Shown here piece after piece: positions 1 through 8,364 of a stretch of DNA of 64,000 bases. Position numbers and translations under genes: made by a program. Where the stretch lies: NCBI GenBank assembly GCA_025800395.1, contig JAOXRU010000503.1, forward strand, positions 34,960 through 98,959. The letters run 5' to 3'. The notes under the pieces are model-generated. The model worked only from the letters and a program-made list of their open reading frames with translations, searched no databases and was not told the DNA's origin. This stretch comes from Flavobacteriaceae bacterium. GTDB taxonomy: Bacteria; Bacteroidota; Bacteroidia; Flavobacteriales; Flavobacteriaceae. Position 1 is the first letter of the stretch. Each line of letters begins with the position of its first letter.

Positions 1-977
1 TTATTCCCAGAGAAGCCAATGCGGTATTTGAAAAGAAATACGGCGATTGTAAAGACAATAGTAGCATTATGCAACAGATGTTACAAGTGGCAGGTTTAGA
101 GAGTTATTTGACTTGGATAGGAACCAGAAGCTTGCCTTATAGCTATGAAGAACTGCCCACTCCTATGGTAGACAATCATATGATATTGGCCTATAAAGAT
201 GGACTCGATTTTTATTTTTTGGATGCTACAGGAAAGTATCTTCCATTGGATATGCCGTCTCCTTTTATACAAGGAAAAGAGGCCTTGGTGGGTTTGAGTG
301 CAGACAGCTATGCCATAGAGAAAGTACCTGTAATACCAGCAAAACGCAACACCATTTGGGAAGAAGCTACGCTTGTTTTGGATAAGGGCGTGCTGAAGGG
401 TAAGGCTACAACCACTTTTGGCGGTTATCCCAAAATCCGTTTGTTTAATCTATTGGAAAAACTCCAAAAACAAGGGGATAAAAAGTCTTTTTTTAGATCT
501 ATTTTGGAGAAAGGAAACAATAGTTGTGCGGTTCAGGATATACAAGAAAAAGGGGTGTTTTCTTATGAAGAGGATTATCGCATACAGCATCGATATCAAG
601 TAGATAAATATTATAAGACCATAGGAGAAGATATCTACATCAATATGAATTTGCGCAAAGAAACGGGGCGTCTTCGTTGGAATAAAGAGCGAAAGCAGGC
701 CTTTGAGCAATCTTTCAAAAGGCAATTCCGGTATACGTATCGTTTGGAGATCCCAGAAGACTATCGTCTTTCGTACAAACCAGAGGACTTTTATTGCCGT
801 AGCGATGGCATCGAAGCCAAGATAAGCTATAAATTACAAGGTCAGACACTGGTATATACCCATCATTTGAAACTCGATTTCCTGCTGTTAACTGTTGACG
901 AAATTCATGAAATGAGAAAACACATCAAGAATATAAACAAAGCCTATCGCGAAGTGGTAGTGCTCCAAAAGAATTAG
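1..977 (+). CDS. DUF3857/transglutaminase-like exported protein, 3' part
   Basis: This is the C-terminal part of a gene that begins before the window; its codons are in phase from base 3. The transglutaminase core is visible: the catalytic Cys lies in GDCKD (bases 48-50), followed by the His of DNHMI and the Asp of FLDATGKY, so the Cys-His-Asp triad is complete. The rest is a beta-rich C-terminal region ending KAYREVVVLQKN. The full-length paralogue at 6426-8360 has the same order of motifs and nearly the same tail, which suggests about 340 residues are missing upstream. Only 2 nt separate it from the next gene, so the two are probably co-transcribed. The family is usually periplasmic or cell-surface; its substrate is unknown. 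It may act as a protease or amidase rather than a cross-linker. Confidence 0.85.
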   Translation, partial: IPREANAVFEKKYGDCKDNSSIMQQMLQVAGLESYLTWIGTRSLPYSYEELPTPMVDNHMILAYKDGLDFYFLDATGKYLPLDMPSPFIQGKEALVGLSADSYAIEKVPVIPAKRNTIWEEATLVLDKGVLKGKATTTFGGYPKIRLFNLLEKLQKQGDKKSFFRSILEKGNNSCAVQDIQEKGVFSYEEDYRIQHRYQVDKYYKTIGEDIYINMNLRKETGRLRWNKERKQAFEQSFKRQFRYTYRLEIPEDYRLSYKPEDFYCRSDGIEAKISYKLQGQTLVYTHHLKLDFLLLTVDEIHEMRKHIKNINKAYREVVVLQKN

Positions 978-979
978 AG

Positions 980-2935
980 ATGAAGAGAATGTTGAACTTG
1001 GTGCTATGCCTATGCGGTAGTGCGTTTTTGTGGGCGCAAAATGGAAGTTATTTTTATAAAGATTTTGAATGGGAGCCCCATGGGCTTACTTGGCTTGCCT
1101 TGGCCAAGCAGACCGATTCGCTGACTGCCCTAGCAGACAAAACACAGATTCAATATGTAATAGGTGCCAATAGACTTACCTATACCTACAAATTGCGCCA
1201 TAGGGTATTGGTGTTGCATACAGATGAGAATATCGAAAAATACAACAAGGTGTATTTGCCTCAGGGAAGAGAAGAAAGGCTTTTGGTAACCAAAGCTCGA
1301 GCCATTGCTCCGGATGGAAGTATCCTAGAATTGGACCAGTCCAAAGTATTGCAGTCCAAAAATGAAGAAAGTGGTAAAGGATACCGGTATTTTGCTTTTG
1401 AGGGCTTAAAAAAAGGAAGTATCATAGAGTACTATTTTGTGGAGAAAGGGGAAGATACTTTTTTGGGAGGAAGGGTGTTTGCCCAAAGACCTTATCCTGT
1501 TTACAATTTTAGTTTTGAAGTCATTATGCCCAGTGGGTATATGCCTAGATTTAGAAGCTACAACCAGGCTCCAGAAATGAAATTTGAAAAAAAAAGCAGA
1601 ACGGTAAGAGGGAGGATGAAAGACTTTAGAACCTGGCGTGCTACTGCGGATACCATTCCTGCTTTACAGAGAGAATCGCTGTCTGCATACGATGTGTACC
1701 GTATGTATATTATGTATACGTTCAAAGAAGAAGATGGCTTTGGTGGTTTTCAGGGCTATGATCAGCTCAAAAATGGTTTTGATGTGTCCTATAAAGCATA
1801 CAAGCCAAAAAGAAGAGAGCGGCAGGGGCTCAAAAAGATTCTAGATGCGGTCCAAGTCGCCCATCTTTCTAAAGAAGATCAGATACGAGCCATAGACCAT
1901 TATATAAAAGAGAACTTTTTGATAAATGGCGCTGGAGCCGAGGATTTGGAAGGGATTTTAAAAAGCAAAATAGCCAAGACACAAGGCATGATAATGCTAT
2001 ATATGCAGTTGTTCAAGATGCTCGACATTCCCAGCGATATAGTGATTAGTTGTGACCGAACCGATTTACAGATCGATCCAGAATTTGAAACTGCCTATTA
2101 CATACAAATGCCACTTTTGTATTTTCCGGAATTTGATAATTATTTATCTCCCAATTTTGCGCATACACGATATGGCTATCCTCCCAAATATGTAACTGCA
2201 GCTTATGGATTGTATTTGCACAACGATGGGGTAATGGTAAAAGAGGTGCCAGCGGTAACTGCCGATAAAAATGTGGATCAAATGGAGTTTGAGCTTCGTT
2301 TCGATCCAAAGGATTTGGGAGTGAGCGAAATTCAGTACCAACAATCTCTTACAGGTTACTATGCCATGTCTATACAGCCATTTTACAAAAATTTCAATGC
2401 CAAAGAACGCAAAGAATTACGGGAGTATTTTGCCCAACGTATCGATCCGGAAATAGAAATACTCGAGCAGGCTGTGCAAAATAGCAATCCCATGGATTTT
2501 GGTAAAAAAGCTTTTGAAATGAACTTCAAATTGCGTTCGGAGGCCATCACAGAAAAAGCAGGAAACAACTATCTGTTTAAAATTGGTCAGCTTATAGGCA
2601 AGCAGTCTGAGATGTATGAAAAGAAAAGCAGAGTTTTGCCATTGGAAATAGGAATGCAACGCAACTACAAGCGAAAAATACGCTTTGCAATTCCAAAGGG
2701 CTATACCATAGACAATTTGGACGATTTGAATATACATCAAGAAAAAAGCATAGACGAGCGGGTGCAGTTATTTTTTCGCTCGAGTTATATAGTCGAAGAC
2801 GATCAGATAGAGGTGACAGCCGACGAGTTTTACAAGTTGAATACGGTGTCTGTTGCTCATTTTGATAGTTACCGCAAGGTAATCAATGCAGCGGCGGATT
2901 TTAACAAAGTGGTATTGGTTTTGCGTCCAAAATAA
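980..2935 (+). CDS. DUF3857-type exported protein with degenerate transglutaminase core
   Basis: A 651-residue protein with a clear signal peptide ending FLWAQ near residue 20. An N-terminal DUF3857-like region (LLVTKARAIAPDGSILELD, then FAFEGLKKGSIIEYYF) is followed by a region that aligns without gaps to the transglutaminase core of its neighbour. The position of the catalytic Cys is Thr334 (AKTQGM in place of GDCKDK) and the His segment is not conserved, so it is probably not an active enzyme. The tail VINAAADFNKVVLVLRPK is shared with the protein at 8365-10323. It follows the catalytic paralogue by 2 nt, which suggests a catalytic/non-catalytic pair acting together outside the cytoplasm. 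That functional pairing is inference. Confidence 0.75.
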   Translation: MKRMLNLVLCLCGSAFLWAQNGSYFYKDFEWEPHGLTWLALAKQTDSLTALADKTQIQYVIGANRLTYTYKLRHRVLVLHTDENIEKYNKVYLPQGREERLLVTKARAIAPDGSILELDQSKVLQSKNEESGKGYRYFAFEGLKKGSIIEYYFVEKGEDTFLGGRVFAQRPYPVYNFSFEVIMPSGYMPRFRSYNQAPEMKFEKKSRTVRGRMKDFRTWRATADTIPALQRESLSAYDVYRMYIMYTFKEEDGFGGFQGYDQLKNGFDVSYKAYKPKRRERQGLKKILDAVQVAHLSKEDQIRAIDHYIKENFLINGAGAEDLEGILKSKIAKTQGMIMLYMQLFKMLDIPSDIVISCDRTDLQIDPEFETAYYIQMPLLYFPEFDNYLSPNFAHTRYGYPPKYVTAAYGLYLHNDGVMVKEVPAVTADKNVDQMEFELRFDPKDLGVSEIQYQQSLTGYYAMSIQPFYKNFNAKERKELREYFAQRIDPEIEILEQAVQNSNPMDFGKKAFEMNFKLRSEAITEKAGNNYLFKIGQLIGKQSEMYEKKSRVLPLEIGMQRNYKRKIRFAIPKGYTIDNLDDLNIHQEKSIDERVQLFFRSSYIVEDDQIEVTADEFYKLNTVSVAHFDSYRKVINAAADFNKVVLVLRPK

Positions 2936-2948
2936 TTTTTATCTATAG

Positions 2949-3118
2949 AAGGAATTCCACAAGTTTTGTACAAAGCATATTCGAATAGTCTTGAGGTCGG
3001 CGTTGGCTAACAACTATTTCCCTTAGGGCTTTATATGTGGTATTTGAAAGACTATATGTTCGCCTCTATGGTAAAAGGCGTAGGCGATTTAAAGTATTTT
3101 AAAGAAATGTCGAAATAG
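2949..3118 (+). pseudogene. possible decayed glycosyltransferase C-terminus
   Basis: Two overlapping frames join into one coherent protein tail if a single-base shift is allowed near 3020-3025. The first frame reads KEFHKFCTKHIRIVLRSALA and runs to a stop after NNYFP. The second continues FPLGLYMWYLKDYMF and ends DLKYFKEMSK at a stop at 3116-3118. The composition resembles the C-terminal end of a family 2 glycosyltransferase, but this is an impression from residue pattern only. No upstream part of such a gene is present, so it would be a remnant left by rearrangement between the duplicated modules. It could also be chance coding potential. Confidence 0.35.
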
Positions 3119-3153
3119 CTGTAATTATAATCTCAACAACCATAGAAAATTGT

Positions 3154-3161
3154 TATTTTTG
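3154..3161 (+). promoter_or_regulatory. -7 box of the MORN-repeat gene
   Basis: TATTTTTG matches the Bacteroidota -7 consensus TAnnTTTG exactly and lies only 5 nt before the ATG at 3167. Transcription would start at or within a few bases of the start codon, giving a leaderless or nearly leaderless mRNA. No clear -33 TTG was found at the usual distance. Confidence 0.5.
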
Positions 3162-3166
3162 AGTTT

Positions 3167-6100
3167 ATGAGAAAATGCTACATATTATTTGTTTTTCTCT
3201 TGTCTGGGGGTTTATTTGCTCAGGAGCGGGAGATTATGTTAGACGGTGTGTTTTGGAATGATTCTGCTGGCTACTATTTTAACAACAATCAATTGGAAAA
3301 AGGCATAAAAGCCTTAGAAAATATAAGCAAAAACGACAGTCTGTATTGTTCATCTTTGGTGTCTCGGTCGTACTATTTGTTGCAGCTAGACAAGTATGAA
3401 AAGTCCCTAGAACTGTTTTCTGAAAAAGAGAAGGCATTTTGTGAAGAAAAAGCAGAGTCGATATATATCAATAAGGCGGTTGCTCATATTGCTCTCGAGC
3501 AATACGACTTGGGGATGGCAGAAATAGAAAAAGGGCTGTCTGGCTTTCCAAAAAGCTATCTGCTTTGGTACAATAAAGGGAGAGTTTTGCGGGCGCAAAA
3601 AAAGTTGCATCAAGCGGTTTTGGCTTTGCAAGAATCGATACGATGCAATCCGTATCATCGAAGCAACTATTTGTTGTTGGGAGACATCTATTATCAAAAC
3701 AGACAGTTTGCCCAATCTCTATTGTATTATAATTTGGGTTTGTTAGCCGATCCCGATCATGAAAGGGCTGCACGATTGGTGTTGTATTATAATCGCATTA
3801 GTTTTAGACAAAACAAAAATCTTGCAGATCCTGAGGTGTCTTTGCCAGATACTAATGCAGAAATGGATAGGATCAATCGTATTTTGGACGCAAAAATAGC
3901 CCTGAGAAAAGATTATCCCTTGCCTTCCAATATAGATATTGCCTATACCAAACAAAATCATGCCTTGCTGCAACTGCTTCAAGATTACAAGAGCAAGGAG
4001 CCTACTTTTTTGCAACAAAAAATTATACCCCTTTTTCAGTGGATCGCAAAGACACAGGATTTTGAAAAATTCACCTATACCCTTTGTTATAAAATTGACA
4101 ATGAAAAGTATCAGAAGTTCATAGAGGAAAAACAAGAGGAGGTTTCTGGTTTTGTAAATGATTTTTATGTCAAAATGGAAACTTTGTTTGGGGAGTTGGA
4201 ATTGCTGGCAGACGGAAGGGTTCGAAGCGCACATTATACAGACGAAGGTTATTTGAGTGGTATAGGATACAAAAAAAACGGGAGCTTTGTTGGTCCATGG
4301 ACATTCTATACCGAGGATGGTTTGTTGTTGAGTAAGGGGAGTTTTTCGCAGGAAGAGAAACGTCATGGTGCTTGGACTTGGTACTTTCCGGATGGTAGTG
4401 TGGAGCAAACGGTGAACTACAACAATGGAGACCTAGTAGGAGAATTTGCCTCTTTTTATCGTGGTGGTCGTCCAAAAGTAAAAACCACCTATGTAGATGG
4501 TAAGCTAGATGGTAATTATTTGTATTACAATGAGGCAGGTGCACTCTTGTATGATAGGCAATACCGCAAAGGTATGTTGCATGGCAATTATAAGGAAAAT
4601 TTTTTGATAGGAGACGGGCATGTCTTGTACGATGCTGTGTATGAAAAGGATTCTATAGCTAGTGTTTTTCGCGAATACTATTTGCATGGCAAGTTATACA
4701 GGGAAATGCCATATAAAAACGGACGCAAACACGGACAACGCAAAACCTATTTTGCAGATGGAAAAATACGCGAAACAGTGGGGTTCAAAGAGGGGGAATT
4801 TGACGGACAGTTTCAGATTTTCTATGGAGATGGAACTCTAGAAGAACAAGGACAGTATGTGGCAGGTAGTGCGGAGGGAGAATGGAAAGAGTATTTCCCC
4901 AATGCGAAGACCAAATCGGTTTCTTATTATGAAAAAGGCAAATTGCATGGTCCTTATAAAGAATATCGCTTGGATGGCAGCTTGTATTATGAGTTTACCT
5001 ATCGCAAGGGCTTGTTGATAGCATATGTCTTTTTTGACAAAAACGGAAAGCGGTGGAGTGAGGGCAAGAAAAAAGGAGGGGAATTCTTTTATAAAGGCAT
5101 GGGTCCCAATGGAGAAGTGAAGACCGAAGGATTATATGATGTAAAAGGGGGTAAGATAGGAGAGTGGTCGTATTATGATGATCAAGGAACATTGGAGGAA
5201 CGCGGCATGTACAAAGAAGGTATGGTGCATGGTGTGTATAAAACATATTACAAAAACGGTGCATTGCGATCGGAGGGAGCGTATGTGCAAGACACCTTAC
5301 AAGGCAAATATGTACAGTATCATAAAAACAAGGCTATAGACGAAATAGGAGGATTTTTAGATGGCAATAGAAATGCTTGGTGGTTTTCGTATTATCCAGA
5401 TGGTGTTTTAAAGGGGAAAACCTATTACCATCGGGGGAATGCGCATGGCGAAGAGACCTTGTATAGAGAAGATGGCAGCTTGATGAAGCAATACTACTAT
5501 CGCAATGGGGGGCTGCTCAAAGAGGTGCATTACGATATGGTGGGAAAGAAAATAAATGAAATTGATTTTGAAAAACTAAAGCCGCATCAAAAATTACAAA
5601 GCGGGGGCTTACATCCCAAGGCCAAAACTATATTTGATTCCAAATACGCTATGTGGCATGGTCCATATATATCGTATGATTACAGAGGAGAAATACAAAT
5701 GGCGGGAGATCTTTTGATGGAAAACAAGCAAGGGAAATGGCAGTGGTTTGAGGATGGGTATTTGGAAACAGAGGCCAACTATGTGCTGGACGAATTGCAT
5801 GGAACGTATCAAAATTTTCATCCGAATGGCAAATTGCGCAACGACAGGAAGTTTCGTTATGGGAAAGAAGAAGGAGAATGGCTGTCTTATTACGAAAACG
5901 GTGCGCTGCGTTCCAAATCTTTTGTCGTAGACGACAAATTGCATGGCAAACGATATTTCTATGACCGATCCGGAAATTTACAATTGATACGATTTTATGA
6001 ATATGGACGACTTATAGGCTATAGCTATGCGGATGCTGATAAGCAGGAAAAGCCCATGATAGCTGTAGAAAACGAAACTGCCAAAATCCGATCATTTTAT

Positions 6101-6454
6101 CACAACGGGCAGTTGGCTAGGGAATTAGAATATTACAAGGGTGGATTGCACAACGAATATAAGACCTATTCTATAGATGGTGTTTTATTGGGGCATAGTC
6201 AATATCGCTTCAATGATGAGCATGGATTTGAAAAAGAGTATTTTGATGATGGTAAGTTACGCTTTGAAGGCCATTATGCGCATGGGAAAAAACACGGAAC
6301 TTTTGTTTGGTACCAGTCCAATGGGAAACCAGAGAAGCTAAAGACGTATAAATTTGGTTTATTGAGTGGTAAGACAGTGTATTATGATGAGAATGGCAAG
6401 GTAAAAACAACCCTTTGGTTTAGCAATGATGAAGTGTATAAAGTGGTGCAATAA
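3167..6454 (+). CDS. exported TPR / MORN-like (YwqK-type) repeat protein
   Basis: A 1095-residue protein with a signal peptide (LLSGGLFAQ near residue 19). Residues ~30-220 look like TPR helices (LLLGDIYYQNRQFAQSLLYY). From about residue 340 to the end it consists of roughly 25 repeats of about 24 residues with the pattern DGxLxxxxxYxxGxxxGxxxxYY. These are MORN-type beta-hairpins, the kind databases name 'YwqK family antitoxin'. Despite that label nothing here suggests a toxin-antitoxin role; a long beta-solenoid-like surface or periplasmic scaffold is more likely. Its 3' end overlaps the next gene by 29 bp, so it is translationally coupled to the transglutaminase-like pair that follows. A start at 3167 is supported by the signal peptide and the -7 box. 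Confidence 0.8.
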   Translation: MRKCYILFVFLLSGGLFAQEREIMLDGVFWNDSAGYYFNNNQLEKGIKALENISKNDSLYCSSLVSRSYYLLQLDKYEKSLELFSEKEKAFCEEKAESIYINKAVAHIALEQYDLGMAEIEKGLSGFPKSYLLWYNKGRVLRAQKKLHQAVLALQESIRCNPYHRSNYLLLGDIYYQNRQFAQSLLYYNLGLLADPDHERAARLVLYYNRISFRQNKNLADPEVSLPDTNAEMDRINRILDAKIALRKDYPLPSNIDIAYTKQNHALLQLLQDYKSKEPTFLQQKIIPLFQWIAKTQDFEKFTYTLCYKIDNEKYQKFIEEKQEEVSGFVNDFYVKMETLFGELELLADGRVRSAHYTDEGYLSGIGYKKNGSFVGPWTFYTEDGLLLSKGSFSQEEKRHGAWTWYFPDGSVEQTVNYNNGDLVGEFASFYRGGRPKVKTTYVDGKLDGNYLYYNEAGALLYDRQYRKGMLHGNYKENFLIGDGHVLYDAVYEKDSIASVFREYYLHGKLYREMPYKNGRKHGQRKTYFADGKIRETVGFKEGEFDGQFQIFYGDGTLEEQGQYVAGSAEGEWKEYFPNAKTKSVSYYEKGKLHGPYKEYRLDGSLYYEFTYRKGLLIAYVFFDKNGKRWSEGKKKGGEFFYKGMGPNGEVKTEGLYDVKGGKIGEWSYYDDQGTLEERGMYKEGMVHGVYKTYYKNGALRSEGAYVQDTLQGKYVQYHKNKAIDEIGGFLDGNRNAWWFSYYPDGVLKGKTYYHRGNAHGEETLYREDGSLMKQYYYRNGGLLKEVHYDMVGKKINEIDFEKLKPHQKLQSGGLHPKAKTIFDSKYAMWHGPYISYDYRGEIQMAGDLLMENKQGKWQWFEDGYLETEANYVLDELHGTYQNFHPNGKLRNDRKFRYGKEEGEWLSYYENGALRSKSFVVDDKLHGKRYFYDRSGNLQLIRFYEYGRLIGYSYADADKQEKPMIAVENETAKIRSFYHNGQLARELEYYKGGLHNEYKTYSIDGVLLGHSQYRFNDEHGFEKEYFDDGKLRFEGHYAHGKKHGTFVWYQSNGKPEKLKTYKFGLLSGKTVYYDENGKVKTTLWFSNDEVYKVVQ

Positions 6455-8360
6455 TTGGTTTTTAGGTGGTTTGTTGCTGGGAGTGTATTCCCTCTCGGCT
6501 CAAGATCTTGTTTCTACTTATAAGCAGAAGTTTCCGGATGCGAATTTTGTGATACTAGAGGATCATAGTCATTGGCAAATTCAACAAAAAAACGGTGCTA
6601 TTCAAATAAAAGTCAAGCGCTACAAAGATATTCTTTATCTCGACGATACAGCAGTGTCCTTTGCTCAGGAGCGTGTGGGGCACAACAGTTTTTTTGTGTT
6701 AAATGACATCAAGGGTGCTACTTTTTTGCCCAAAGGCGATAGCTACCAAGAGATAAAGGTGAGCGATTATAAAGAGAAGAATAATTTGGACGAATTTTTT
6801 TATGACGATAGCAAAACCACCAGTTTTGTTTATCCCAATTTACAAAAAGGGGCCAAGAGCAGATTGTCCTATGAGGCAACGATACGTAATCCTCGGTTTT
6901 TGAGAACGCAGTATTTTCAGTCTTATGCCCCTATAGTCTCCAAAAAACTTAGTATAGAGGTAAAAGGAGATGTGAAAATGGATTTTAAGCATTTTTATAC
7001 AGAGGGAAAAGACTTTGTAATGGATTCTTTGATACGTCGCAACAAGAAGCGATATATTTTGGAAATACGAAATCAGGAAGCCTACGATTATGAGCCCAAT
7101 AGTCCTAGCTTTAATTATGATGTGCCGCATATCGTTCCCCTTATTGCATCTTATGTTTTTGAGGGAAAAAAAATTGAGGTTTCGGCTTCCGTAGACAGTT
7201 TGTATGACTGGTATTATCGGATGGTAGCTCAGATCAATCAGAACGAGCCCGATGTGGAAATGCAAGCTTTGGTAGCCCAATTGATAGCAGGAAAAACAAA
7301 TAAGCAGCAAAAGATAGACGCAATCTACCAATGGGTACAACAGCAGATAAAGTATATTGCATACGAATATGCCTTAGGAGGATTTATACCCAGAGAGGCA
7401 AATGACATATTTCGTAAAAAGTATGGGGATTGCAAAGACAAAAGTAGCATACTCCAAGAGATGTTGGCTTTGGCTGGCATAAAAAGCTATCTTACTTGGA
7501 TTGGCACCCGCAAATTGCCGTATACTTATGTCGAAATGCCGAGCCCGTTGGCAGATAATCATATGATATTGAGTGTGCCCGATGGGGATGTGTTGTACTT
7601 TTTGGACGGAACAGGCAAATTTCTTCCATCCGCTACACCTACCGTTTTTATTCAAGGAAAGGACGCTCTGATAGGCATGGGCAAGGACAATTATAGAATA
7701 GAGAAGGTTCCTATAGTTGCTGCAGCACAGAATCGAATTCTAGAAAAAGCTATAATACAAATTGAAGAAAATGCCTTAGTTGGGTCTTCATTATTTGAGA
7801 TGCGAGGCTATCCCAAGGTAGATGCGTTTTATCAATTGGAGGGCATGCAAAATAAAGAGGAGTTGCAGGTCTATTACAACAAAATGTTGCGCAAGGGAAA
7901 CAACAGTTTTTTGGCCAAGGAGATCGCAGAAACCAACAAATACGATTTTGAAAAACCCTTTGTTGTGAAGCATCGTTTTCGCATCGCTAAGTATATCAAA
8001 AAAAGTGGGGATCAGTTGTATGTCAATTTAAACCTCAATAAGCTGGTCAAATCCATGGTTTGGAAAAAAGACCGAAAGAAGGCGTACATACAAGACTACA
8101 AAAATCAGTATTTGTTGGAGTACGACTTGCAATTACCAGAAGGGTATACGGTATCCTATTTGCCAGAGAACTTCGAAGAGCATAACGACAAGATACAAGC
8201 GAATATTCGATATGAGTTGGTGGGCAATATTATAAAATATCGCCATGAATTGACGCTCGATTTTTTAGAAATCTCAAAAGAGGAATTAGACGCCAAGCGC
8301 AGGAGTTTGAAAAAGATCAGCAAGGCGTATAGAGAAATAATAGTGTTAAAGAAAAAATAG
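6426..8360 (+). CDS. DUF3857/transglutaminase-like exported protein
   Basis: A 644-residue full-length paralogue of the partial gene at the left edge. A signal peptide (GGLLLGVYSLSAQ) is followed by a DUF3857-like beta domain (residues ~40-230) and a transglutaminase-like core with Cys336 (YGDCKDKSS), His379 (DNHMIL) and Asp394 (FLDGTGKF), so the triad is intact. The C-terminal beta domain ends KAYREIIVLKKK. Two ATG codons are possible (6426, 6429). The gene overlaps the end of the MORN-repeat gene by 29 bp and is followed after 4 nt by its degenerate partner, so the three form one unit. Family members occur widely in Bacteroidota; no substrate is known. Confidence 0.85.
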   Translation: MMKCIKWCNNWFLGGLLLGVYSLSAQDLVSTYKQKFPDANFVILEDHSHWQIQQKNGAIQIKVKRYKDILYLDDTAVSFAQERVGHNSFFVLNDIKGATFLPKGDSYQEIKVSDYKEKNNLDEFFYDDSKTTSFVYPNLQKGAKSRLSYEATIRNPRFLRTQYFQSYAPIVSKKLSIEVKGDVKMDFKHFYTEGKDFVMDSLIRRNKKRYILEIRNQEAYDYEPNSPSFNYDVPHIVPLIASYVFEGKKIEVSASVDSLYDWYYRMVAQINQNEPDVEMQALVAQLIAGKTNKQQKIDAIYQWVQQQIKYIAYEYALGGFIPREANDIFRKKYGDCKDKSSILQEMLALAGIKSYLTWIGTRKLPYTYVEMPSPLADNHMILSVPDGDVLYFLDGTGKFLPSATPTVFIQGKDALIGMGKDNYRIEKVPIVAAAQNRILEKAIIQIEENALVGSSLFEMRGYPKVDAFYQLEGMQNKEELQVYYNKMLRKGNNSFLAKEIAETNKYDFEKPFVVKHRFRIAKYIKKSGDQLYVNLNLNKLVKSMVWKKDRKKAYIQDYKNQYLLEYDLQLPEGYTVSYLPENFEEHNDKIQANIRYELVGNIIKYRHELTLDFLEISKEELDAKRRSLKKISKAYREIIVLKKK

Positions 8361-8364
8361 AAAT

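Noticed and set aside
3743..4408. 221-residue minus-strand frame opposite the MORN gene
   Set aside because: Composition is atypical for a protein and the plus-strand repeat protein fully explains the region.
3167..6454. Reading the MORN-repeat protein as an antitoxin
   Set aside because: It has a signal peptide, is very large, and no toxin gene is adjacent; the database name derives from repeat similarity only.
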